Both the position numbers and the translations under genes were made by a program. Of a stretch of DNA of 10,621 nt, positions 1-7,281 are shown one piece after another (positions within the stretch are counted from its first letter, which is position 1; each line of letters begins with the position of its first letter). The stretch comes from Ruminococcaceae bacterium UBA1213. Its GTDB lineage: Bacteria > Bacillota > Clostridia > Oscillospirales > Acutalibacteraceae. The stretch is from the NCBI GenBank assembly GCA_002309275.1, contig DBXL01000230.1, positions 17,393-28,013 on the forward strand, read 5' to 3'. Under the pieces are notes generated by a model. It was not told the DNA's origin. It worked only from the letters and a program-made list of their open reading frames with translations, and searched no databases.

Positions 1-1346
1 ACTATCTCACCATTTTTTACTTTATAGTCAATGGGTACAATTCTTTTATCCACCTTTGCACCCGTCATTCTGTGACCGACTTCTGTATGTATCGCATAAG
101 CAACATCTATCACTGTCGCACCGTGAGGCAGACTGATGACATCTCCCTTGGGCGTGAATATAAACACCTCTTCGGGAGCTAAATCCATTTTAATAGTCCT
201 TACAATGTCAGTGGAATCGTTGTCGCTCTGATTTTCAAGCATCTTTCTTATCCATGCAAGACGCTCATCAAGAGCATTTTTCTTTGTAATGCCCTCTTTA
301 TATTTCCAATGTGCCGCTATACCGTATTCTGCCGTATAGTGCATTTCCCATGTTCTGATTTGTATCTCAAAGGGGATACCCTCTTTGCCTATAACCGTTG
401 TATGAAGGGACTGATACATATTAGGCTTCGGCGTGGAAATATAATCCTTGAATCTGTGGGGCAGGGGCTTGAATAAATCATGCACTACACCCAGAACATT
501 ATAACAATCCGCAACGGTATCGACAATTACCCTGACTGCAAATATGTCATATATTTGGTCCATTGTACGACTTTTCATGTAAGTCTTTTTGTAAATCCCG
601 TGAATACTCTTTACTCTGCCTTCAATATACACGTTATTTATCTCATCTTTCAGGCGTTCATACAAAGTCTGCTTTATCTTCGCTACAAAATTAATTCTAT
701 CTCTGCTTTTCGCTTCAAGCTGTCTTTCTATCTCCTCATAGCCTACGGGGTCAAGATAGCGTATCGACAAATCTTCCAATTCTTCCTTGACTGCCCTGAT
801 ACCCAATCTATGAGCTATCGGTGCATACACTTCCATGACTTCGAGTGCTTTATCTCTCCTGTGCTGTTCCTTCATGCAGTCGATTGTTCTCATATTGTGC
901 AGTCTGTCCGCCAGCTTGATAATAATTACCCTTATATCATTCGACATCGCTATGAGCATTTTACGGATATTTTCCGCCTGCTGTTCTTCTCTTGATGAAT
1001 ACGGAATTTTGCCGAGTTTTGTAACGCCGTCAATGAGTCCCGCAATTTCCGAACCGAACATTTTTGTCACTTCTTCAAGCGTGACGGGCGTATCCTCTAC
1101 AACATCATGCATGAGTGCTGCCGCTATCGACTCCGAATCCATTCCCAATTCTGCCAATATACAGGCTACCGACGTGGGATGAAGAATATACGGTATGCCT
1201 GAAGCTCTGCGCTGGTCACCGTGCATTTTTTCCGCCAGCTTATACGCTCGGTCAACCAACTCAAAATCATAGCTGTGGTCACTCTTTTTCATCAGCTCGA
1301 CCAGTTCGTGATAATCCTGATAATACTTATGTGTGCTCTCCGACAT
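1..1346 (-). CDS. rel: Bifunctional (p)ppGpp synthetase/hydrolase (RelA/SpoT family), partial
   Basis: Makes and degrades the alarmone (p)ppGpp in the cytoplasm (stringent response). I translated it by hand from the ATG at 1346; 448 codons are open before the left window edge, roughly the first 60% of a usual 730-750 residue Rel. The HD hydrolase domain shows ILHPTS (H56), LMHDVVED (H80, D81) and KLADRLHN (D147). The synthetase domain shows YDIFAVRV (about 266-273), then PLPHRFKDYI (R298, K300, D301) and KPNMYQSLH. The RxKD motif, instead of the ExDD of synthetase-only RelA, indicates a bifunctional enzyme. A TGS domain begins near residue 393 (EEVFIFTPKGD) and is cut by the edge, so the C-terminal regulatory part is unseen. 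The start overlaps the end of recJ by 20 nt, with an excellent ribosome binding site inside recJ, so the two are probably cotranscribed from the recJ promoter. Identification is secure; complete length is unknown. Confidence 0.96.
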   Translation of the reverse strand, partial: MSESTHKYYQDYHELVELMKKSDHSYDFELVDRAYKLAEKMHGDQRRASGIPYILHPTSVACILAELGMDSESIAAALMHDVVEDTPVTLEEVTKMFGSEIAGLIDGVTKLGKIPYSSREEQQAENIRKMLIAMSNDIRVIIIKLADRLHNMRTIDCMKEQHRRDKALEVMEVYAPIAHRLGIRAVKEELEDLSIRYLDPVGYEEIERQLEAKSRDRINFVAKIKQTLYERLKDEINNVYIEGRVKSIHGIYKKTYMKSRTMDQIYDIFAVRVIVDTVADCYNVLGVVHDLFKPLPHRFKDYISTPKPNMYQSLHTTVIGKEGIPFEIQIRTWEMHYTAEYGIAAHWKYKEGITKKNALDERLAWIRKMLENQSDNDSTDIVRTIKMDLAPEEVFIFTPKGDVISLPHGATVIDVAYAIHTEVGHRMTGAKVDKRIVPIDYKVKNGEI

Positions 1347-3372
1347 GGCTAATATCCTCCTTTAATTTAATATATATCGGTGATGCCTGCAAATTTACCT
1401 TTACTTTTATATCGACAACTGCTATTTTCAGTCTGTCAAACTCCCTTTCGTACTCTATGAGTCCTCTTTCACTCAGAATTTCAAGTATCATCAATAATTT
1501 GAATGCATTTATCTCTACATTGTGAATTTTATACAGCATGGAATCTATGAAATAATATCTCTTTTTCGTGCTTGCGATATATTTATAAACAGCGGCAAAA
1601 TTCTCTCTCGTAGGAAGTATTTTGATAATTTTATCACTTAAAATACCGCTCTTATACTTGTCATACTCCTGCAGGGAATACATAATTCTCTCATTCGCCA
1701 CGCCTGATAATTTTATATCCCTTACACTGAAAGATATATTCTCTCTGCCCTGATAAATATTCGTTTCAAGGCATACCGCAAAATCCAATATATCCCCCTC
1801 ACTGTATGGGAATTCATCAACCGTCGTTGAAAACTTCATCATATTCAGCCTTGCATTATTTCTTGAAACGGCAAGTTTCAGATGTTTTCCCTCTTTCAGC
1901 GGAATAATTTTATCAAGACGCATTTCACACAATGCAAATACGGGCTTTGAATTGCCGTAGCCGAAAGGCTCAAACTCCTGTATTTCATGCACCATTTCGG
2001 GAAATATCTTTTCAGGGTTCAGCTTGCAGTCGATTTTCACTGCCGACAGAGGCATTTTATCAATTTTATTTGCATAATCGTTAATTGCCTTTCTGAAAGG
2101 CTCAATATTCTCTTTTTTAATGCTGAATCCCATTGCCATAGGGTGTCCGCCGTATTTTTCCAGATATTCCGAACACGCAAAAACTGCATCTACGATTGAA
2201 AAGCCTGATACACTTCTGCCGGAACCTTTGCATATTTCTCCGCTTTCCGATATGATAATTGACGGTTTTCCAAAAAGCTCCGTCACTCTTGACGAAACAA
2301 TCCCTATCACCCCTGCATTCCATTTTTCCGAAGATACCACTATCACTCTATCATAAGAATATTCGGGGTTTTTCTTTATATAATCGCATATTTCATTGAA
2401 TATGTCAAGTTCTATCGACTGTCTTTCTGCATTGAGTTCATTCAGAATTTTTGCTTTGCTCAGTGCCTCTTCACTGTCCTCCGTCATGAAAATCCCCAAT
2501 GCATCAGACGTTGTTCCAAGCCTGCCTGCCGCATTGATTCTCGGTGCTATCCTGAATCCGATATTCCCTGCATTTACCGTATCTATCCCCGAAACCTGTA
2601 TCAGACTTGATAAGCCTACTCTTTCCGTATTGGCGATATTCTGCAAACCTGCTTTGACAATCGTTCTGTTTTCGCCCGTCAGCGGTACAAGGTCGGCAAC
2701 AGTGCCTATGGCGGCTATCTCTCCATAATTTTCCATGATGGAAAACTGCTCGCCCTCCATTGCCATTGCCAGTTTTAACGCCAGTCCCGCTCCGCAGAAA
2801 TCTTCATACGGTGAAGTGTCATCTGTCCTGTGCGGATTCACCACTGCCACTGCTTTCGGCAGTATATCCTGTGTTTTATGGTGGTCTGTGACTACCACGT
2901 CAATTCCAAGAGAATTGGCATAATCTATCTCATTTATCGCAGATATGCCGTTATCCACTGTGACAATAAGCTGTACGCCCTCCTCTTTGAGCTTTTTCAC
3001 CGCTCCCATATTCATGCCATATCCCTCGGCATTCCTGTCGGGGATATAATACATCACATTGGCAAATACCGATTCAAGATATAAATACAGTATTGACGTT
3101 GCCGTTATCCCGTCACAATCGTAATCTCCATATACGCATATTTTTTCACCTGCCGTGACAGCCTTTTTTATTCTTTCAACAGCCTTATCCATATCTTTCA
3201 GCAAAAACGGCTCACTCAGTTCCGTTTCCTGTGAAAAAAACTGCTCTATATCCTCCTGTTCCGTTATGCCCCTGATGGAAAGCAAGACTGCCGTAAGTGT
3301 GGGCAAGCCATATTTTTCGACAAGCATATTCACTTTTTCCTTGTCAGCCCCTGAAATTATCCACTGTTTCAT
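1327..3372 (-). CDS. recJ: Single-stranded-DNA-specific 5'-3' exonuclease RecJ
   Basis: A DHH-family nuclease that degrades single-stranded DNA in recombination and mismatch/base excision repair. The protein has 681 residues, longer than E. coli RecJ (577) and shorter than B. subtilis YrvE (about 786). Metal-binding DHH domain: VYGDYDCDG at about 80-88 (D83, D85, D87), VTVDNG near 138-142, VVTDHHKT with DHH at 163-165, and GTVADLVPL with D227. The DHHA1 domain shows GSGRSVSG (383-390) and KYGGHPMAMG (GGH at 408-410). An OB-fold-like region follows at about 440-560, then roughly 120 residues resembling the extra C-terminal region of Firmicutes RecJ. It begins at ATG 3372, with AAAGGG about 13 nt upstream and a weaker AAAGG next to the ATG, so its ribosome binding site is only moderate. 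It has its own promoter and overlaps rel. In B. subtilis, apt lies between recJ and rel; here it is absent. Confidence 0.96.
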   Translation of the reverse strand: MKQWIISGADKEKVNMLVEKYGLPTLTAVLLSIRGITEQEDIEQFFSQETELSEPFLLKDMDKAVERIKKAVTAGEKICVYGDYDCDGITATSILYLYLESVFANVMYYIPDRNAEGYGMNMGAVKKLKEEGVQLIVTVDNGISAINEIDYANSLGIDVVVTDHHKTQDILPKAVAVVNPHRTDDTSPYEDFCGAGLALKLAMAMEGEQFSIMENYGEIAAIGTVADLVPLTGENRTIVKAGLQNIANTERVGLSSLIQVSGIDTVNAGNIGFRIAPRINAAGRLGTTSDALGIFMTEDSEEALSKAKILNELNAERQSIELDIFNEICDYIKKNPEYSYDRVIVVSSEKWNAGVIGIVSSRVTELFGKPSIIISESGEICKGSGRSVSGFSIVDAVFACSEYLEKYGGHPMAMGFSIKKENIEPFRKAINDYANKIDKMPLSAVKIDCKLNPEKIFPEMVHEIQEFEPFGYGNSKPVFALCEMRLDKIIPLKEGKHLKLAVSRNNARLNMMKFSTTVDEFPYSEGDILDFAVCLETNIYQGRENISFSVRDIKLSGVANERIMYSLQEYDKYKSGILSDKIIKILPTRENFAAVYKYIASTKKRYYFIDSMLYKIHNVEINAFKLLMILEILSERGLIEYEREFDRLKIAVVDIKVKVNLQASPIYIKLKEDISHVGEHT
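1356..1363 (-). promoter_or_regulatory. Ribosome binding site of rel inside recJ
   Basis: On the minus strand AAAGGAGG lies 9 nt before the rel ATG at 1346. It is embedded in the last codons of recJ and fixes the rel start. Such a strong site lets ribosomes initiate on rel independently of those finishing recJ. Confidence 0.85.
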
Positions 3373-3404
3373 TCCTTTGCACCGTCCCTTTGTTATATTT
3401 TATT

Positions 3405-3433
3405 ATCATATCACTTTTTTTCCTTTAATTCAA
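3405..3433 (-). promoter_or_regulatory. Predicted sigma-A-type promoter of recJ-rel
   Basis: Reading the minus strand, a -35-like TTGAAT (3428-3433) and a -10-like TATGAT (3405-3410) are separated by exactly 17 nt. They lie between the terminator of the upstream gene and the recJ ATG, giving a predicted leader of about 25 nt. Position and spacing both fit; it is not experimentally shown. Confidence 0.6.
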
Positions 3434-3451
3434 TATCTTAATCCATTTTTA

Positions 3452-3492
3452 TTTCAAATAAAAAACTGCCGTTTCTTGAAAACAGCAGTTTT
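3452..3492 (-). terminator. Rho-independent terminator after the HD-domain gene
   Basis: The arms at 3462-3474 and 3480-3492 form a 13-bp stem with a 5-nt loop. The one non-Watson-Crick position is a G-U pair only in the minus-strand RNA (C-A if read from plus). The minus-strand transcript continues as UUUUUUAUUU. It begins 6 nt after the stop of the HD-domain gene and separates that unit from recJ-rel. Confidence 0.85.
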
Positions 3493-3497
3493 AATTC

Positions 3498-4082
3498 CTA
3501 ATTTCTCATTGAAGAAGTATGTTTTTCTCTTAAATAGGTCGATTCAAGGTCGGCAAGGTGAAGCTTGATGGCAAGCGGATATTTTTCATAAGCAACGCTT
3601 ATGGCAAAACTGCCGCCCCTTGCGGCTTCATCAAATCCGCCCATGTGCCATCTTATCGCCACAGCTTCGGCAGGCTTTAATCTGATAAATCTCTCTATCA
3701 GAAATACGGATTTTTCCCCGTGACCGAACGGGAATTTATCCTCCACTGCATAATACGGCACTTTCTCCCATTTGCCTGTTTCCTCGTTCTTGACATTGCG
3801 TGCGGATACTTTATAAAACTCCGCTTTGCACAAATCATGCAGTAATGCACATATTGCAAAACTTTCCATATTATCCGTTTCAGGCTCAAAATGCTTTTCA
3901 ACGAGAGTTTTAAATACACTGATACTGTGCATGACAAGTCCCTGTTCACACGCTCCATGAAATTTTGTACTTGCGGGAGCGGTGAAAAAATCCGTCTTTT
4001 GAAGCCACTCCAAAAGCTCTGCCGAGCCTTCTCTTTTGATATTTTCTTTGTATATCTGTATAAATTCCTCTTTGTATCCCAT
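3498..4082 (-). CDS. HD-domain metal-dependent phosphohydrolase, substrate unknown
   Basis: A 194-residue cytoplasmic protein with the HD phosphohydrolase fold signature. Candidate metal ligands in order: H52 (GLVMHS), H82-D83 (LLHDLCK), H121 (FGHGEKS), H146 (IRWHMGG) and D178 (HLADLE). The extra histidines between HD and the last aspartate resemble HD proteins with a two-metal centre. The spacing and short length do not match the (p)ppGpp hydrolase, dGTPase or HD-GYP types, so the substrate, perhaps a nucleotide or phosphoester, cannot be named. There is no signal peptide or membrane span. The ATG at 4082 follows the stop of the YwlG-like gene by 7 nt, and its ribosome binding site (GTGAGGT) overlaps that stop codon, so the two are translationally linked. 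A terminator follows directly. Domain class is sure; function is not. Confidence 0.88.
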   Translation of the reverse strand: MGYKEEFIQIYKENIKREGSAELLEWLQKTDFFTAPASTKFHGACEQGLVMHSISVFKTLVEKHFEPETDNMESFAICALLHDLCKAEFYKVSARNVKNEETGKWEKVPYYAVEDKFPFGHGEKSVFLIERFIRLKPAEAVAIRWHMGGFDEAARGGSFAISVAYEKYPLAIKLHLADLESTYLREKHTSSMRN

Positions 4083-4089
4083 AATTACC

Positions 4090-4641
4090 TCACTTTAAAT
4101 CATCATTATATACGGCTCTCTCTCCGCCTATGAATTTCAGTCGGGTGCGTGCTGAGGTGATGTGTGCCTCACCTATATTTTTTACCGAAAGAGTCAGCGG
4201 TACGGCTACCTCTTTCAAATGCATTCCTATCAGAACGCCCCCTATGTCTATACCCGCATCGGCTTTGATATGCTCCACCGCAACAGGCTCTTTCAAAGTC
4301 TTATAAGTTATCGTCGCAAATGAACCGCCTGCTTTCGGCTGGGGAACGACATTGACAAACTCCCTGTTCTGTGACAATGCGACGGCTTTTTCGGTAATAA
4401 TCGCCCTGTTGAGATGTTCACAGCACTGGGAAGCTATGTATATATTTCTTTTTGCAAGTTCGGGGAAAATGCCGTCAAAAACCGCCTGTGCGATTTCCAT
4501 GCTTGACGCTGTGCCAAAGGACTTGCCTGCAACCGTGCTTGACGAACACCCTACTACAAATATACTGCCCTCTTTTAAATTTGCCTTTTCAAGTATTTCA
4601 AGGACAGCCTGTTTTGCCTGTGCGGTTATTTCTTCATACAT
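4090..4641 (-). CDS. ywlG: YwlG/UPF0340 (DUF436, TIGR01440) family protein
   Basis: A member of the conserved Firmicutes family UPF0340 typified by B. subtilis YwlG (about 180 residues); here 183. No biochemical function is established for the family. Recognisable features are FVVGCSSSTVAGKSFG (about 28-43), SQCCEHLNRA (71-80, with a Cys-Cys-Glu-His group), VPQPKAGGSFA near 99-109, and ADAGIDIGGVLIGMHLK (about 127-143). The glycine-rich loops and conserved Cys/His would suit a ligand- or metal-binding site (inference). The reading frame stays open upstream to a GTG at 4671, but AGGAGAGG lies immediately before the ATG at 4641 with good spacing, and the upstream extension would run into a hairpin, so 4641 is chosen. 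It pairs with the downstream HD gene 7 nt away. No convincing promoter is seen before it, so expression may come by read-through from the cmk operon. Confidence 0.9.
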   Translation of the reverse strand: MYEEITAQAKQAVLEILEKANLKEGSIFVVGCSSSTVAGKSFGTASSMEIAQAVFDGIFPELAKRNIYIASQCCEHLNRAIITEKAVALSQNREFVNVVPQPKAGGSFATITYKTLKEPVAVEHIKADAGIDIGGVLIGMHLKEVAVPLTLSVKNIGEAHITSARTRLKFIGGERAVYNDDLK

Positions 4642-4671
4642 TTCCAAACCTCTCCTTTTTTTCATAAACAC

Positions 4672-4703
4672 TTCAAGGCACCTCTTTTTTGAGATGCCTT
4701 GAA
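4672..4703 (-). terminator. Intergenic hairpin between ispH/S1 and ywlG; weak terminator or processing site
   Basis: Arms 4672-4684 and 4691-4703 form a 13-bp stem closing an A6 loop in the minus-strand RNA. The one imperfect pair is G-U on the minus strand and C-A on plus, so the structure fits minus-strand RNA. The sequence after the stem is GUGUUUAUG, not a proper U-tract, so termination may be partial. It could equally be an RNA end-protection or processing element. Confidence 0.55.
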
Positions 4704-4726
4704 AAATGATTCTCTTTTTTTACAGA

Positions 4727-6679
4727 TTACTCTGCACTTTCTTCTGTTTCGTTGACTGCCTTCATTGACAGGCTGATTCTTCTCTTGTCAAAGTCAACAG
4801 CTGTTATTTTAACTGTCACTTTCTGACCTACAGAAAGAACGTCCTGCGGTTTCTCAACTCTTTCGTCGGAAATCTGAGAAACATGGATAAGACCGTCAAT
4901 ATGCGGAAGAATGTTTGCGAATGCACCGAAAGGAGTCAATCCAACAATTTCTACTTCACATACCGTTCCTACAGGATATTTTGTCCTGAGTATCTCCCAC
5001 GGATTGTCTTCTGCTTTTTTGTAGCCGAGAGAAATTTTTCCTTTTTCTGCATCGAGAGCTTTTATGTAAACTTCGATTTCATCGCCTACATTCACAACTT
5101 CTGACGGATGTTTGATTCTGTTCCATGAAAGTTCGGAAATATGAACCATGCCGTCAATACCGCCTATATCAACAAATGCACCGTAAGAAGTGAGTGACTT
5201 AACGATACCTGTATATTTCTTGCCTACTTCTGCATCTGCCCAGAATTCATCCGCTTTCTTTCTGCGTTCCTCATTGAGTACGGCACGGACAGAGCCTACA
5301 GCACGTCTTCTCTGGGGAGTTGTTTCGATAACCTGGAAAGAAACCTCCTGCTTGAGAAGCTCATTGACATCATCATCTTTTCTTGCTGTTGCAAGTGACT
5401 TCGGGATAAATACCTTTACGCCGTTGGAAACTGCTATTACTCCGCCTTTTACCACTTCGGTAACAACGCCTGTTACAACCGTTTTCTCTTCACAGGCTTT
5501 TACAATTTCGTCCCAGCCCTTTTGAGAATCGATAATTCTCTTGGAAAGGAGAATGGTGCCCTCCTGGTCGTTTGTCTTCATAATCTTGAGGTCAAGCTCA
5601 TCGCCCACTTTTACAAGATCTTCAATCTTTGCATTCGGATCGCTTGAAAGCTCGTCAAGAGGAACGATACCGGTCTGTTTTCTGCCGACATCAACTCTTA
5701 CCTCAGTTGGCGTAACTTCTACAACAACACCTTTTACCCTTCCATCTGTATTATAAGTCTTGAGAGACTCTTCCAAAAGCTCCTTAAAGTTTTCTTCGCC
5801 TTCCTCAACCTTTTTCATTTCTTCTTTAATTTCTTCTGTCATGGTTTGTAAAACCTCCTTTATAATGCTTGCCGGAGTTGACGCACCGGCTGTAACGCCT
5901 GCACGACAGGCTTTTTTCAATGCTGACTTCGGCAGTTCGTCAGCGGTTTCGATGAGATACGTTTCCTCACATTTACTCTTGCATATATGAAAGAGTTTAT
6001 TCGTATTGGAACTGTGTTTTCCGCCTATCACAAGCATAAGATCCGACTGTGATGCCAATATTTCCGCTTCCGACTGTCTTACAGACGTTGCATTACATAT
6101 TGTACCATAAATTTTTAGATTTGTACAGAGTTTTTTCAATTTTTCCAAAGATTTTTTCCATTCTGCCACATCAAAAGTGGTCTGAGCAACGACACACACA
6201 CTTTTTTCATTCAAATGCGGATTTTCTTTTAATACTCTTTCCAAATCTTCGCTGTCCGAGAAAGTATGATACTCCGAACTGCAGTATCCTATGATGCCTT
6301 GTACTTCGGGGTGATTCCGATTGCCTGCAATTAGTATTATATCACAAAGTTTTGAATGTTGCAACACTATATTATGAATTTTTTTTACAAACGGGCAGGT
6401 CGCATCACGGTAGTCCAGATTCATGGACTTTATTTCATTTTCAGCACTTCGGGGTATGCCGTGTGCCCTTATCACAAGCACTGAATTTTCATCAACGTCT
6501 TGAGGAGTCCGGGCTATTTTTACTCCTCTTTCCTCAAATTCACGCACTTTTTGCGGATTGTGTATGATAGGACCGAGTGTAAATACGCTTTTCCCCTCGT
6601 CAAGCAGTTCTTCCACTATATTAATTGCACGGTTTACGCCAAAGCATAACCCTGCCGATTTTGCAACCGTTATCTTCAT
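4727..6679 (-). CDS. ispH: IspH (HMBPP reductase) fused to ribosomal protein S1 domains
   Basis: A two-part protein of 650 residues. Residues 1 to about 280 are IspH, the iron-sulfur enzyme that reduces HMBPP to IPP and DMAPP in the last step of the MEP isoprenoid pathway. The three cluster cysteines are C12 (GLCFGVNRA), C95 (DATCPF) and C195 (GTICNAT). Substrate-site motifs IIHNPQ, IRAHG, NHPEVQG (E125), AQTTF, GGKHSSNTNKL and TAGASTP are all intact. After an acidic, lysine-rich linker (about 280-312) come four S1 RNA-binding domains at roughly 313-381, 399-466, 486-555 and 570-639. The third and fourth are the most canonical (SYGAFVDIGGIDGMVHIS; PFGAFANILPHIDGLIHVS) and the second is the most divergent. 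The S1 part resembles ribosomal protein S1, which helps mRNA bind the 30S subunit. Such fusions are known in Clostridia. The ATG overlaps the plsC stop by 4 nt, with only a weak GAGGG upstream, so initiation is probably coupled to plsC. Confidence 0.95.
   Translation of the reverse strand: MKITVAKSAGLCFGVNRAINIVEELLDEGKSVFTLGPIIHNPQKVREFEERGVKIARTPQDVDENSVLVIRAHGIPRSAENEIKSMNLDYRDATCPFVKKIHNIVLQHSKLCDIILIAGNRNHPEVQGIIGYCSSEYHTFSDSEDLERVLKENPHLNEKSVCVVAQTTFDVAEWKKSLEKLKKLCTNLKIYGTICNATSVRQSEAEILASQSDLMLVIGGKHSSNTNKLFHICKSKCEETYLIETADELPKSALKKACRAGVTAGASTPASIIKEVLQTMTEEIKEEMKKVEEGEENFKELLEESLKTYNTDGRVKGVVVEVTPTEVRVDVGRKQTGIVPLDELSSDPNAKIEDLVKVGDELDLKIMKTNDQEGTILLSKRIIDSQKGWDEIVKACEEKTVVTGVVTEVVKGGVIAVSNGVKVFIPKSLATARKDDDVNELLKQEVSFQVIETTPQRRRAVGSVRAVLNEERRKKADEFWADAEVGKKYTGIVKSLTSYGAFVDIGGIDGMVHISELSWNRIKHPSEVVNVGDEIEVYIKALDAEKGKISLGYKKAEDNPWEILRTKYPVGTVCEVEIVGLTPFGAFANILPHIDGLIHVSQISDERVEKPQDVLSVGQKVTVKITAVDFDKRRISLSMKAVNETEESAE
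5840..5861 (-). promoter_or_regulatory. Internal ribosome binding site and ATG at the IspH/S1 boundary
   Basis: Within the fusion gene, AAAGGAGG (5854-5861, minus strand) stands 11 nt before an in-frame ATG (5840-5842) that encodes M280, exactly where the IspH domain ends. Initiation here would make a separate 371-residue protein carrying all four S1 domains. The site matches the consensus better than that of the annotated ispH start. Its codons (K-E-V) are ordinary, so chance is possible. Confidence 0.5.
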
Positions 6680-7281
6680 TTCAAATCATTTTCCCTCATT
6701 TTTTTTATTTCTCCCATAATCATTCGGCTTGCATTCCTGTATTCTTCGGGAGTACCCTTTTCAAGTCCGAGTGCCTTTGGTGTCATAGGCTCGCCTATTG
6801 AAACGGTGACTTTTTGGAAAAGCCTGTATTTCTTGTTTTTCGGCGTTATGCAGACGGGTATCACAGGCACATTCATCTGATAGGCGATAATTGACGCTCC
6901 CGATTTCGGTCTTAAAAACTCACCTGTTTTGGAACGCGTGCCCTCTATGAATATTCCGAGAAGTCTGCCTTTTTTAATAACTTCCTCTGCTTCATTGATA
7001 GCCTTGCCGTCACCTGCCCCACGCTCTACGGGAAAAGCCCCCAGCCATTTTATCACCATTGCACCAAACGGATTTTTAAACAGCTCCGCCTTTGCCATAT
7101 AATACACCTGCCTGCTCAAAGACACTCCCAGCATAATCGGATCATGGTTCGACAGATGATTGGAACAAATAATATAGGCTCCCTTTTTCGGCAAATTTTT
7201 CTTTCCGTTTACTTTATAGAAAAACATCAGCTTATATATTGGAAGTAATATACATCTGCCTATAAAATACAAAGGATTCAT
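6676..7281 (-). CDS. plsC: 1-acyl-sn-glycerol-3-phosphate acyltransferase (PlsC family)
   Basis: Transfers an acyl group to the sn-2 position of lysophosphatidic acid to give phosphatidic acid, at the cytoplasmic face of the membrane. The 201-residue protein shows the four acyltransferase blocks in order: the catalytic H-X4-D in NHLSNHDP (H42, D47), GAFPVERG (81-88), FIEGTRS (about 111-117, glycerol-phosphate binding) and VPVIPVCI (138-145). The N-terminal 20 residues are hydrophobic and may anchor it. Its ATG shares one base with the cmk stop (TAATG), and its own stop overlaps the ispH start (ATGA), so translation of the three is likely coupled. The cmk-plsC neighbourhood is common in Firmicutes. 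Acyl-donor and exact substrate preference cannot be read from sequence; other members of the PlsC family are the main alternative. Confidence 0.93.
   Translation of the reverse strand: MNPLYFIGRCILLPIYKLMFFYKVNGKKNLPKKGAYIICSNHLSNHDPIMLGVSLSRQVYYMAKAELFKNPFGAMVIKWLGAFPVERGAGDGKAINEAEEVIKKGRLLGIFIEGTRSKTGEFLRPKSGASIIAYQMNVPVIPVCITPKNKKYRLFQKVTVSIGEPMTPKALGLEKGTPEEYRNASRMIMGEIKKMRENDLK

Noticed and set aside
480..1525. Three overlapping plus-strand open frames of 115-171 codons (480-995, 835-1182, 1115-1525)
   Set aside because: They lie opposite the rel and recJ coding regions, whose motifs are unambiguous. Their translations show no recognisable domain.
4642..4671. Longer ywlG start at the GTG at 4671 or the ATG at 4665
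   Set aside because: The AGGAGAGG site sits inside that extension at the right distance for the ATG at 4641, and the family normally begins there.
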